Of a stretch of 64,000 nt of DNA, positions 1 through 8,193 are shown one piece after another (within the stretch, counting starts at the first letter, position 1; each line of letters starts with the position of its first letter). Source of the stretch: Betaproteobacteria bacterium (GTDB lineage Bacteria > Pseudomonadota > Gammaproteobacteria > Burkholderiales > CAIKXV01); the NCBI GenBank assembly GCA_021298815.1, contig JAJTHE010000004.1:44055-108054 (forward strand). The letters run 5' to 3'. The translations under genes and the position numbers were made by a program. The notes below the pieces were generated by a model that was not told where the DNA came from, ran no database searches, and worked only from the letters and a program-made list of their open reading frames with translations.

Positions 1-171
1 CTGCGCCGCGCTATCGAGGCTACGATTGGCGATGCCGCCGAGCGTGCAGCATCCGTGCGAGCGCAGCAGCCGGGCGATCGTGCGCCCCGCCTTGCCGCCG
101 CCGAGCACGTTCATCACCGCCGGGACGGCGGGGACGGTGGCGGGCGCGTCGGCGGCTTCGGTCGCGGTCAT
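1..171 (-). CDS. DUF2520-type Rossmann-fold protein, N-terminal fragment
   Basis: Only the first 57 codons lie in the window; the gene runs off the left edge. The start is the ATG at 171, 24 bases after the addA stop. After a loose Ala/Pro-rich leader of about 19 residues comes MNVLGGGKAGRTIARLL, a glycine-rich nucleotide-binding loop, and then GGIANRSLDSA, which resembles the start of the Rossmann-like plus DUF2520 family found in many betaproteobacteria. These proteins look like ketopantoate-reductase or F420-type oxidoreductase relatives, but their substrate is not known. A TATAAT box lies 24-29 bases upstream, overlapping the addA stop, so the gene may have its own promoter as well as read-through from addBA. 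Family assignment rests on a short fragment and is moderately sure. Confidence 0.6.
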   Translation of the reverse strand, partial: MTATEAADAPATVPAVPAVMNVLGGGKAGRTIARLLRSHGCCTLGGIANRSLDSAAQ

Positions 172-195
172 GGTCGGCTCCGGTCGGGCCGCGGA

Positions 196-3100
196 TTATA
201 CGGGAGGGACCCGGCGCACCAGGGAGCCGTCCCCGAGCACCAGCGCAGCCGCCACGGACTTGCCGGGATGCAGCACCGCCATGGCGTCGGCATAGGCACC
301 GACCTGCGCCAGGTAGGCATCCAGCCATGGTGCCATCGCGGCAGGATCGCCGGTCTTGTAGTCGATCACCCACACCTCGTGCTCGAACTCGACCAGGCGG
401 TCCACCCGGCGCAGCGCACCGGATGCGTCGAGGTAGGCGACCTCGTTGCGCGCTCGAAGGTAGCGGGACGGATCGAAGAAGCGCGCGAGGTCTGGACTCG
501 ACAGCACGCGCATCGCCTGCTGCCAGAGGCGATCGAACGGCACGGGACCGACGCCGAGTTCCTCGCGCAGTCGCGCGCGGCCGGCCTCGTCGAGGCGCGC
601 GAGCCGCGCCGGCATCGTGCCTTCGGGCGGCAGCGCGAGGCCGGCGGGCAGGGGTCCGCACAGCGCAGCAGACTCGGTCAGGCGTTCCATCAGCGCATGG
701 AACTGCTCGCCGTAGCGCACGCCGGCACGGTTGATCGCCGGCAGCGCGGCGGCAGCCACGCCCGGCAGCGTACCGGGCGCGGCATCTGGCGCAACCACCG
801 GCCGGTTCAGGCGCGGATCGGGCGCAGGTGCGTCGGCGGGGTCGAGCGCCAGCCAGTGGCCGCCGCCCGCGGGCCCCGGGCCGGCACCGGCCGTCGCCAC
901 CCGCGCGGCGGCATCCGCCAGCGGCAAGGCCGTGCCGTGCAGCAGCCGGCCGCCGGGGTCTTCCGCCTCCCCGCGCAGGCGCAGCACCGCCTTGCGCAAC
1001 TGCGAGTACCACGCGTTGTCGCCGCCCTTGCGCCAATGCCCGCTGACCACCAGCACCTGCCTGGCCCGGGTCGCCGCGACGTACAGCAGGTTGAGTTCCT
1101 CGCGCGCGGCATGTCCGCGCATGCGTTCGAACACCTCGCGCTGCGCGGCGCACAGCGCGGACTCGCGCGTCCAGAAGGAGAAATGCGACGGCACCGGCGC
1201 CTGCGCCGGCCACTCGACCAGCGACTGGTAGCCGCGCTGCGGCGGGCTCGCCGATGCGGTATCGAGCAGCCAGACGATCGGTGCCTCGAGGCCCTTCGCG
1301 CCGTGTATCGTCATGAAGCGAACCGCGTCGCCGGCATCCCCCGGATCGGGTTCGTCCAGCGCCTCCTGCGCGGGGACCTCGGCGAGGTCGCCCAGTTCAT
1401 CGACGAACCGGGCGAGCGTCGGGAAGCGACCGGCGTCGGCCGCCAGCGCGTGTTCCAGCAGCGCCAGCAGGTTCGCTTCGACCGCAGGGGCGGCGCTCGG
1501 CACCGCGCTCGCCCGGTAGCGCGCGGTCACGTCGGCGTCGAAGTAGATCGCATCGAGCAGGTCGTGCACCGGGCGCGTGCCGGCGAGGCCGAACCAGCGC
1601 GCAAGCAGGGTGGCCGCGCGACGGACTGCGGCCGGCGCATCCTGCACCGCCGCTCGCTCGCACAGGCGCCGGTACAGCGCCTGCGGCCCGCATGGCGACA
1701 GGCTGCCATCCGCGCCCGGAACCGCCGCCCAGGTAACGACGTCCGACAGGTCCGCATCGGAAAGCGAGAACACCGGCGAGCGCAGCGCCTGCGCCAGGGC
1801 GAGTCCGTCCTGCGGTGCCACCAGGAAACGCAGCAGCGCGACGATGTCGCGCGCTTCCAGCGTGTCGAGCAACCCGCCCTGGCGCGAGCTCGTGCAGGGG
1901 ATGCCGGCTTCGCGCAACGCCTGCTCGTACAGGTCGAGCCGGCCTCGGGTGCGCACCAGCACCAGCATGTCGCTCCAGCGCGCAGGCCGCAGCTTGCCGT
2001 CATCGCCCTGCACCGCATGGCCGTGCCAGCGCTGCAGCCCGTCGACCAGCAGCGCGGCTTCCTGCGCGACCCGCAGGTCTTCCTCGACCTCGCGCGCGCC
2101 ATCCAGCGGATCGCGCAGCGAGACCGCCGCACCAGCGGCAGCGGCGTCCGCGCCATCGTCGGCCTTGCCGGTACCGGCCCGCCCGGGCTTGCCGATCATC
2201 GGCAGAACCTCGACGCAACCCGGCTTCGCGCGGTCGAAGGCCTCGTGCGTGCGGAAGCCGGTGAAAACCGGATGGCCTTCGTACAGCGCGTTGACCAGGT
2301 CGATCACCGCGCCACTGCAACGCCTGGAACGGTCCTGCTCCAGCACGCATGCCTCGAAATGCTCCACGAGGAAATCGCGCGCGGCGTCGAACAGCCTGGC
2401 CTCGGCGCCGCGGAACCGGTAGATCGACTGCTTCGGATCGCCGACCAGGAACACGGTGGGCCTCTCGCCCGCGGCCTGGGCCGCGTCGAGCCATGCGCGC
2501 AGCGCCATCCACTGAAGGGGATTGGTGTCCTGGAACTCGTCCAGCAGCAGGTGCCGGTAGCGCGCGTCGAGCTTCGCGTGCAGGAACGCTGCATGGTCGT
2601 CGTCGGTGAGCAGCCGGCACGCCTGCTGCTCCAGGTCGGCGAAGTCGAGCGCCTGCCGCTGCTGCTTGACGGCATCGAACTCGCGCAGCAGCGCCACCGC
2701 GCAGGTGAAGGCGGCGACGTTGAAGTGGTAGGACCGCTGCTCGCGCAGCAGCGCGTCCACCGCATCGAGGCGCGCGGTGATGCCCGAGAACAGGTCGACG
2801 AACATCGCGTCGCCCTCGGCACCGAGGCGCCTGGTGCGCACCTTCGTCGACTTCACCACGATCGGCGTGCCGGCCTTCGTGTAGAGCAGGCTGCGCACGG
2901 TGGCATGCCAGCGCTCGGGCGCCTCGAACTGCTCGGCGAGCGCGAGGCCGTCGGCCCGATCGAGGTCGGCCTTCGTGTCGTTGTTCCGTTGCAGCAGTTC
3001 CCGGAAGGTCTTGAGGTCGCGCAGCAGCGCCGCGTCAGTGCGCAGCGGCCGCAGCAGGTCGGACGACGGATCGTCGCGCAGCGGCGGCAGCAGCGATGCG

Positions 3101-3765
3101 CGGAGCTGCGCCAGCCTGTGCGCCAGCGGATCCGATTCGCCCTGCGACATCGCCCACCATGACGCACGGTTGCCGATGAAGGACCGCAGCAGCGCCAGGG
3201 TCGAGTCCAGCCCGCAGGTCCCGAACAGGTGGTCGAGCGCCTCGGCCAGCGGCGCCGAGCGTGCCGCGCGCGCGCCGAAACGCTGCATCGCCTCGGCCAC
3301 CAGCGGCGCGTTCTCCTCGGTGAGCGTCTGCCCCGACAACGGTCCGGCCTCGAGCGGGGCTCGCTGCACGAGTTGCAGGAACCAGCCATGGAAGGTCGCG
3401 ACGGTGAGCGGCGGTTGTGCGGTGAGCACCTGCTCGAACAGGCAGCGCGCGCGTTCGCGCAGTGCGGCGAGCGCTTCGGCATCCGCCGGCAGCGACACTG
3501 ACCGCTCGACGAGCAGGCGATCCAGCGCCGCGTCGTCGGCCATCGCCGCTTCCTGCAGCAGGCGGTCCAGCCGGGCCGTCATCTCCTGCGCCGCCTTGCG
3601 CGTGAAGGTGATGGCCAGGACCGACGGCGGCGGCGCGCCGTCGAGGAGCAGCCGGAAGATGCGCGACACCAGCAGCCAGGTCTTGCCGCTGCCTGCACAG
3701 GCCGACACCACCACCGACTGCCGGGGATCGAGCGACACGTCGACCAGCGCCTGCTGGGCGGTCAT
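196..3765 (-). CDS. addA: AddA-type UvrD/Rep helicase-nuclease
   Basis: Helicase-nuclease subunit of an AddAB (RexAB-like) complex that processes double-strand breaks for RecA-dependent repair. All superfamily-1 motifs are present: Walker A SACAGSGKT with Lys28, motif Ia LAITFTRKAAQEM, Walker B LLLDEFQDT, motif III VGDPKQSIYRFRGAE, motif V TIHGAKGLEAP and motif VI LLYVAATRARQ. The C-terminus carries a RecB-type nuclease with RVDRLVEF followed by VIDYKTG. The length, 1189 residues, is normal for the family. The ATG at 3765 is preferred because it overlaps the addB stop as ATGA; the frame stays open further upstream, but the extra residues (Arg/Gly/Pro-rich) look like antisense-frame noise over addB. 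The gene ends in CCC-GTA-TAA, forming a TATAAT hexamer. Function is secure. Confidence 0.93.
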   Translation of the reverse strand: MTAQQALVDVSLDPRQSVVVSACAGSGKTWLLVSRIFRLLLDGAPPPSVLAITFTRKAAQEMTARLDRLLQEAAMADDAALDRLLVERSVSLPADAEALAALRERARCLFEQVLTAQPPLTVATFHGWFLQLVQRAPLEAGPLSGQTLTEENAPLVAEAMQRFGARAARSAPLAEALDHLFGTCGLDSTLALLRSFIGNRASWWAMSQGESDPLAHRLAQLRASLLPPLRDDPSSDLLRPLRTDAALLRDLKTFRELLQRNNDTKADLDRADGLALAEQFEAPERWHATVRSLLYTKAGTPIVVKSTKVRTRRLGAEGDAMFVDLFSGITARLDAVDALLREQRSYHFNVAAFTCAVALLREFDAVKQQRQALDFADLEQQACRLLTDDDHAAFLHAKLDARYRHLLLDEFQDTNPLQWMALRAWLDAAQAAGERPTVFLVGDPKQSIYRFRGAEARLFDAARDFLVEHFEACVLEQDRSRRCSGAVIDLVNALYEGHPVFTGFRTHEAFDRAKPGCVEVLPMIGKPGRAGTGKADDGADAAAAGAAVSLRDPLDGAREVEEDLRVAQEAALLVDGLQRWHGHAVQGDDGKLRPARWSDMLVLVRTRGRLDLYEQALREAGIPCTSSRQGGLLDTLEARDIVALLRFLVAPQDGLALAQALRSPVFSLSDADLSDVVTWAAVPGADGSLSPCGPQALYRRLCERAAVQDAPAAVRRAATLLARWFGLAGTRPVHDLLDAIYFDADVTARYRASAVPSAAPAVEANLLALLEHALAADAGRFPTLARFVDELGDLAEVPAQEALDEPDPGDAGDAVRFMTIHGAKGLEAPIVWLLDTASASPPQRGYQSLVEWPAQAPVPSHFSFWTRESALCAAQREVFERMRGHAAREELNLLYVAATRARQVLVVSGHWRKGGDNAWYSQLRKAVLRLRGEAEDPGGRLLHGTALPLADAAARVATAGAGPGPAGGGHWLALDPADAPAPDPRLNRPVVAPDAAPGTLPGVAAAALPAINRAGVRYGEQFHALMERLTESAALCGPLPAGLALPPEGTMPARLARLDEAGRARLREELGVGPVPFDRLWQQAMRVLSSPDLARFFDPSRYLRARNEVAYLDASGALRRVDRLVEFEHEVWVIDYKTGDPAAMAPWLDAYLAQVGAYADAMAVLHPGKSVAAALVLGDGSLVRRVPPV

Positions 3766-6710
3766 CGCGCGCCCCCCTCGGCCGGCGCCGACGGCAGGCC
3801 GCCCGCGGCGGGCTCGGCCTGCGGCGGGCGCGGGTCCCAATGGTCGCGCCGGCACAGGCCGCGCATGTCGCAGTACTCGCAGGCCTCGTCGATGCCGTTG
3901 GCCGGCAGCGGCGTGCCCGCATGCATGCGATCGACCAGGCGGCCGAGGCGCTCCAGGTTCGCCTGCGCGGCCGGCAGGGGATCGCCTTCGCCCGGCAACG
4001 GCTCGACCGCTTCGCCGTGGATGGACAGGAACAGGGTCTCCCGCGCGCGCGCGCCGGCGAGCAGCACGTACGCGGGCAGTTGCACATGTTCGCCGGGGTC
4101 GGCGGCGCGCTTCTTCAGCCGGTCCGGCGACTGTGCCTTGTAGTCGACCACCGACAGCACGGGGCCGGGTCCGCCGCTGCCCGCATCCGCCGGGCCATCC
4201 CGCCGGTCGATCCGGTCGAGCCGGCCACGCAGCTGTATTACGTGGCCGGCCGGGGTGTCGACCTGGCGCACCCGGTCGGCCTCGCGTTCATCCACCAGCC
4301 AGCCGTCGGCCTCGCGGGCGAGTTGCCAGTCGATGTAGGCAGGGATGCCGGCCATCCAGCGCGCGAGCCAGGCCCGGTCGAGGAAATTGCGGTCCATCGC
4401 GCCAGCGAACCGTTCGCGCGACAGCGACTGCAGGTGCTCGACCGCCGCCGCCGCGCCGAGGTCGGCCACCCGGGGCACTTGACCATGGAAGGCCGCGAGG
4501 ATGCCGTGCACCAGTTCGCCGAAGTCGGCTTTCTCCAGCGCTTCGGTCACCTCGTCGGTCGCGCGCAATCCGAGCAGCACCTGCGCATGGAAGCGATAGG
4601 GGCAGGCAACCAGCGTCTCGTAGTCGCTGACCGTGATACGCCGTGGCACCAGGCCCGGAGGCACGACGGCGGAAGGTGCGCCCGCGGGCACCGGCATCGG
4701 CACCGGCACCGCCCCCGGCGGCGATGCCACGGCCGCCCGCCGCAGGGCAGCGGCGAACAGCAACGGCGTCGACGGCCAGGCACGCGCATGCAGCGCCTGC
4801 AGGCGCGCGAACCAGGGCGACAACAGTCCGGCCTCCCCCGAGACCACCGCCTGCCAGGTGACCAGCACCTCGGACGATGCAGCGATCGCAAGGCGCAGGC
4901 TGCGTTCCACCTCGGCGTGCTGCTGCACGCGCGTCGACAGGCCGAGCCGCGCCCGGACCTGCTGGTTGAAGAAGCTCCCGGGCGGATCGTTCGCCGGCAG
5001 GTGGCCGGCGTCGGCGCCGGCGAACACCAGGCAATCGAAGCTGCGCAGCCGGGTCGCCGCGAGCCAGGTGAACGCCACCGGGCCACGCACATCGTCGGGC
5101 CGGAAGTTCGCCCCCTCCAGGGTGCGCGCGGTCCAGGATCGCCATTGCGCGAAGTTCGCGCGCCAGCCGCTGGACTGCAACTCCGAACGGCGCAGTGCGA
5201 ACAATTCGAGCAAGTCGCTGCCGGCGGCATCGGCCTCCAACGCATCGTATGCCCCCAGCGCCACCAGTGCCGCCGTCAGCGACTCCAGCCAGGCCGCCAG
5301 CGGGCGGCGCACGCCGGCGTCGAGCAAGGCCATCGCCTCGGACACGCGCACCAGCAGGTCGTGCGCGAGCGGCGCAGCGGGATCGTCGACCGTGGCGAAC
5401 AGCGGGATCATCGCCGCGATGCCCTCGGACAGGTCGTTGCGTGCCAGCGTGCGTTCGATGCAGGCGATCGCGGCCGGCCGCGCGTCGGACTCCAGGTCGG
5501 CGAACACGAACGGCGAGCGCAGCAGGTCGACCAGGTCGCGGTGGTAGCCACGGCCGGCCACCACGTCCAGCAGGCGGCCGACGCAGGCGGCGGCCACGGT
5601 GGTGGACAGCAACCAGCCAGCCTCGTCCACCACCGCGACGCCCGCGCGCTCGAGCAATGCCCGGGCACGCCGCGCGACCAGCCGGTCGAGCACCACCACG
5701 CCGATCCGGGTGCGCCCGTCGAGCAGGGCCTGGCGTACCGCGACGTCGATCACCGCCGCCTGCTGTTCGAGCGACCGCGCAGGCGCGAAGCGCAGCCGCC
5801 CCAGCAGCGGACTCGACGGCAACGCGGCCGCCAGCCGCTGCGCACGATCGCGTATCGATGCGCCACCGCGGGAGGCGTCAGCCGCGTCCGGGCCCTGCGC
5901 AGACGCGGCGGGCCAGGCCAGCTCGAGCGCGAGGTCGATGGGATCGTCGCCTTCGGCGAACGACGGGTCCACCTGCAGCACAGGGACGCGAGATGCGCAT
6001 GCGTCGAGGAAGGCTCGCCCGACGCCCGCCGGGTCCTCGAGCGCCAGCGCGATCACGGGCGTGTCGATCGTCGCGGCGATCGAAGCCAGGCGCAGCGACA
6101 GCGCGGTGGCGGCATCCACCGCCGGCGCTGCGGCACCGGGTGCCGCAGGGCGCGGCCGGGTGCCCTCGCCTGCCTTCGCCAGCTGCGCCCACCACAGTTC
6201 ATGCACCAGCGCGGCTTCGTACTCCAGCGCGCGGTTGCGTCCTGCACGGTAGGCCTCGCGCAGCGTCGCGCCGAACGCGTCCAGGTCGGCGGCCACCGGG
6301 CTGCGTGCCAGGGTCATCCGGTCGAACAGCGCGACCAGTTCGGTGGCCAGTGCCCATACATCCGCGCCGGCGAACGGTTCGCGCCTGGCTAGCGCTGCAT
6401 ACAGTTCCACTTCGCGCACCGACTGCGGGACGATCCGCAGCGGCAGCGGCGCGCTCGACGCGAGTGCATCCAGCGTGGTGATCCGTGGCAGCAGCAGGCT
6501 GCCGCCCCCGGCCGCGGCCAGCGCGCGCCCCACGTCTCCCGCGCCATGCAGGTCGGGCACCAGCACCAGGAGCCGCGAGAGGTCGGGCCAGGCTGCGCGG
6601 TGCCTGTCGACGATCGCCCGGGCGGCGTGCGCCACGAAACCGCGGTAAGGCGCGCGCAGGTGCAGCAGTTGCGACGCGCCGGGCGGGCGGTCGCCGCCCT
6701 CTTCGCTCAT
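3762..6710 (-). CDS. addB: AddB-like PD-(D/E)XK nuclease with iron-sulfur cysteines
   Basis: Second subunit of the AddAB break-processing enzyme, 982 residues. The N-terminal half has the shape of an inactivated helicase: no Walker A is seen where one would be expected (around VLVPDLHGAG). The C-terminal nuclease shows LRGRLDRIDRR and then VVDYKAQ. Four cysteines match the 4Fe-4S staple of AddB nucleases: one in ACPYRFHAQ before the nuclease core, and three in CEYCDMRGLC near the C-terminus, spaced C-x2-C-x5-C. The ATG at 6710 (MSEEGG) was chosen; a second ATG at 6728 would add six residues. It overlaps addA by four bases, so the two subunits are probably translated together. The neighbour fdxA on the same strand ends 40 bases upstream. 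Confidence 0.88.
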   Translation of the reverse strand: MSEEGGDRPPGASQLLHLRAPYRGFVAHAARAIVDRHRAAWPDLSRLLVLVPDLHGAGDVGRALAAAGGGSLLLPRITTLDALASSAPLPLRIVPQSVREVELYAALARREPFAGADVWALATELVALFDRMTLARSPVAADLDAFGATLREAYRAGRNRALEYEAALVHELWWAQLAKAGEGTRPRPAAPGAAAPAVDAATALSLRLASIAATIDTPVIALALEDPAGVGRAFLDACASRVPVLQVDPSFAEGDDPIDLALELAWPAASAQGPDAADASRGGASIRDRAQRLAAALPSSPLLGRLRFAPARSLEQQAAVIDVAVRQALLDGRTRIGVVVLDRLVARRARALLERAGVAVVDEAGWLLSTTVAAACVGRLLDVVAGRGYHRDLVDLLRSPFVFADLESDARPAAIACIERTLARNDLSEGIAAMIPLFATVDDPAAPLAHDLLVRVSEAMALLDAGVRRPLAAWLESLTAALVALGAYDALEADAAGSDLLELFALRRSELQSSGWRANFAQWRSWTARTLEGANFRPDDVRGPVAFTWLAATRLRSFDCLVFAGADAGHLPANDPPGSFFNQQVRARLGLSTRVQQHAEVERSLRLAIAASSEVLVTWQAVVSGEAGLLSPWFARLQALHARAWPSTPLLFAAALRRAAVASPPGAVPVPMPVPAGAPSAVVPPGLVPRRITVSDYETLVACPYRFHAQVLLGLRATDEVTEALEKADFGELVHGILAAFHGQVPRVADLGAAAAVEHLQSLSRERFAGAMDRNFLDRAWLARWMAGIPAYIDWQLAREADGWLVDEREADRVRQVDTPAGHVIQLRGRLDRIDRRDGPADAGSGGPGPVLSVVDYKAQSPDRLKKRAADPGEHVQLPAYVLLAGARARETLFLSIHGEAVEPLPGEGDPLPAAQANLERLGRLVDRMHAGTPLPANGIDEACEYCDMRGLCRRDHWDPRPPQAEPAAGGLPSAPAEGGAR

Positions 6711-6750
6711 GCCGCGTGGCGGGGGCACGGGCGGCCGTGGCGGACCCTGC

Positions 6751-7074
6751 TCAGCGCTCGAGGAACTGGCGCTTGTCCTTGATCTTCGAGAACTCGTCGG
6801 CGTCGGGCAACTGTTCCTTCTTCTCGATCAGCGGCTTCCAGCCGCGCGCCAGCTCGGCGTTGAGCTTGATGAAGTCCTGCTGCCCGTCCGGCACGTCATC
6901 TTCCGCGAAGATCGCCTCGACCGGGCACTCGGCGACGCACAGGGTGCAGTCGATGCACTCGTCGGGATCGATCACGAGCATGTTCGGCCCCTCCCGAAAA
7001 CAATCCACCGGGCACACGTCGACGCAGTCGGTGTACTTGCACTTGATGCAGCTTTCGGTGACGACATAGGCCAT
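6751..7074 (-). CDS. fdxA: 7Fe-8S ferredoxin FdxA
   Basis: Small soluble electron carrier, 107 residues. The seven cysteines fit the Azotobacter FdI type: Cys9, Cys17 and Cys50 for a 3Fe-4S cluster and Cys21, Cys40, Cys43, Cys46 for a 4Fe-4S cluster (motifs [15 protein letters not shown] and [13 protein letters not shown]). The C-terminal extension after residue 60 ([15 protein letters not shown]) is typical of proteobacterial FdxA. The start at 7074 (MAYVVTESC) has a purine-rich AGAGAGG about ten bases upstream. The gene is divergent from trxA across a 280-bp gap, and could be co-transcribed with addBA, 40 bases downstream. The redox partner is unknown. Confidence 0.95.
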   Translation of the reverse strand: MAYVVTESCIKCKYTDCVDVCPVDCFREGPNMLVIDPDECIDCTLCVAECPVEAIFAEDDVPDGQQDFIKLNAELARGWKPLIEKKEQLPDADEFSKIKDKRQFLER

Positions 7075-7354
7075 AGTGCAACGATCCTCTCTCTGGGCAA
7101 TGCTTCGACAGGTCGGTATGTTATCAGCGACCGCGTGCCACGGCCCGCGATCGCCCGGATGCATACGCACGGCCGGCGTTTTCGGCTACGCTCCCGTCCA
7201 TTGAAATGCCGGGCCGCGCCCTTATCTCGATGGGCTGCGGCCGGTAGCCGCCGGACCGCCGGAATGCCACCGGTGCCGCGCAAGCCCTGTCCAGGGATGC
7301 CGGCATCGCGGGAATTCCCTTTGCATTCAGTGTACTTACCGCAGCGAGGTTGCC

Positions 7355-7684
7355 ATGAGCAGCGATCAGATCCTCCACGTCAGCGATGCCACGTTCGAAC
7401 ACGATGTCCTCAAGTCCGAGACGCCCGTCCTGGTCGACTACTGGGCAGAATGGTGCGGCCCGTGCAAGCTGATCGCGCCGGTGCTCGACGACGTTGCCGG
7501 CGAGTATGCCGGCCGCCTGAAGGTCGCCAAGGTCAACATCGACCAGAACTCGGGGGTCCCGACGCGCTACAACGTGCGCGGCATTCCGACCCTGATGCTG
7601 TTCAAGGGCGGCGCGGTCGAGGCGACCAAGGTCGGTGCAATGTCGAAATCCCAGCTGACCGCCTTCATCGACAGCCACCTGTAG
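7355..7684 (+). CDS. trxA: Thioredoxin TrxA
   Basis: Cytoplasmic disulfide reductase of 109 residues, the usual length. The active site is WCGPC with Cys34 and Cys37, preceded by VDYWAEW; the cis-proline loop RGIPTLMLF follows around residue 77. A GAGG Shine-Dalgarno stands a few bases before the ATG. In Burkholderiales trxA is normally followed directly by rho and rpmE. Here the next gene is rpmE, 212 bases away, and no rho sequence is left in between. A weak GC hairpin (GTGCC-CCG-GGCAC, 7738-7750) follows the stop and could end the trxA transcript. Confidence 0.96.
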   Translation: MSSDQILHVSDATFEHDVLKSETPVLVDYWAEWCGPCKLIAPVLDDVAGEYAGRLKVAKVNIDQNSGVPTRYNVRGIPTLMLFKGGAVEATKVGAMSKSQLTAFIDSHL

Positions 7685-7784
7685 GGCGCATCGGGCGAGG
7701 ACTGCGCTTCGAGGTAGCGAGGTGGCGCGGTACCCCGGTGCCCCGGGCACGCCGGCTGCATCCGGCGACAAATGGACACGGGGC

Positions 7785-7813
7785 TTGGTGAAACGCTATG
7801 CCCCTGTTATCAT
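7785..7813 (+). promoter_or_regulatory. Predicted sigma-70 promoter of rpmE
   Basis: A -35 box TTGGTG (7785-7790) and a -10 box TATCAT (7808-7813, five of six consensus bases) are separated by exactly 17 bases. They lie about 85 bases before the rpmE start, in the gap where rho would normally be. The boxes stand out in the GC-rich surroundings. This suggests that rpmE is transcribed separately from trxA. Prediction from sequence only. Confidence 0.55.
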
Positions 7814-7896
7814 TCGCGGTTTTGCGGCGGCGCTAGCCTTGCCAATCGCTGTTCCTGCGGCGGCGTGAGCCTCTGCGCATGTTAAAGGGCATCCCA

Positions 7897-8106
7897 ATGA
7901 AAGCCGAAGTCCATCCCGTCTACGCCGAGATCACCGTCACCTGCAGCTGTGGCAACAGCTTCAAGACGCGTTCGACGCTCGCGAAAGACCTGCAGGTCGA
8001 GGTCTGCTCCGCATGCCATCCGTTCTATACCGGCAAGCAGAAGATCCTCGACACCGCCGGTCGCGTCGAGAAGTTCCGCCAGAAGTACGCCCGGAAAGCG
8101 GCCTGA
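7897..8106 (+). CDS. rpmE: 50S ribosomal protein L31, zinc-binding type
   Basis: Ribosomal large-subunit protein L31 of 69 residues. It is the zinc-binding (C+) form, with CxC at Cys16 and Cys18 and CxxC at Cys37 and Cys40, and the typical end [13 protein letters not shown]. An ATG at 7879 is in frame but would add six residues (MLKGIP) not found in the family; the ATG at 7897 has AAAGGG seven bases upstream, so it is the start. Being zinc-loaded, it may serve as a zinc store replaced under zinc limitation by a cysteine-free paralogue, which is not in the window. Confidence 0.96.
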   Translation: MKAEVHPVYAEITVTCSCGNSFKTRSTLAKDLQVEVCSACHPFYTGKQKILDTAGRVEKFRQKYARKAA

Positions 8107-8113
8107 GGGGAAA

Positions 8114-8128
8114 CCCGGGATTCCCGGG
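8114..8128 (+). terminator. GC hairpin after rpmE
   Basis: CCCGGG-ATT-CCCGGG forms a six-base-pair all-GC stem with a three-base loop, starting eight bases after the rpmE stop codon. No T-run follows, so it could be a transcript-end stabiliser or a pause site rather than a classical intrinsic terminator. Confidence 0.35.
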
Positions 8129-8193
8129 GTACCCGGCGGAATGGTTGGCGGGGCGCGCCGGGCCCGGAGATCGAATCCGCCCTGAGTCCCTGA

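Noticed and set aside
55..3162. Long plus-strand open frame opposite addA
   Set aside because: Arg/Gln/His-rich translation with no family motif, exactly opposite a gene with complete helicase motifs; a usual artefact of GC-rich third positions.
3766..3855. Upstream extension of addA
   Set aside because: The extra 30 residues are Arg/Gly/Pro-rich and lie over the addB end; the ATGA overlap at 3762-3765 gives the family-like N-terminus.
3762..6710. AddB-like protein as an active helicase
   Set aside because: No Walker A lysine motif is seen in the N-terminal half; only the nuclease and cysteine motifs are intact.
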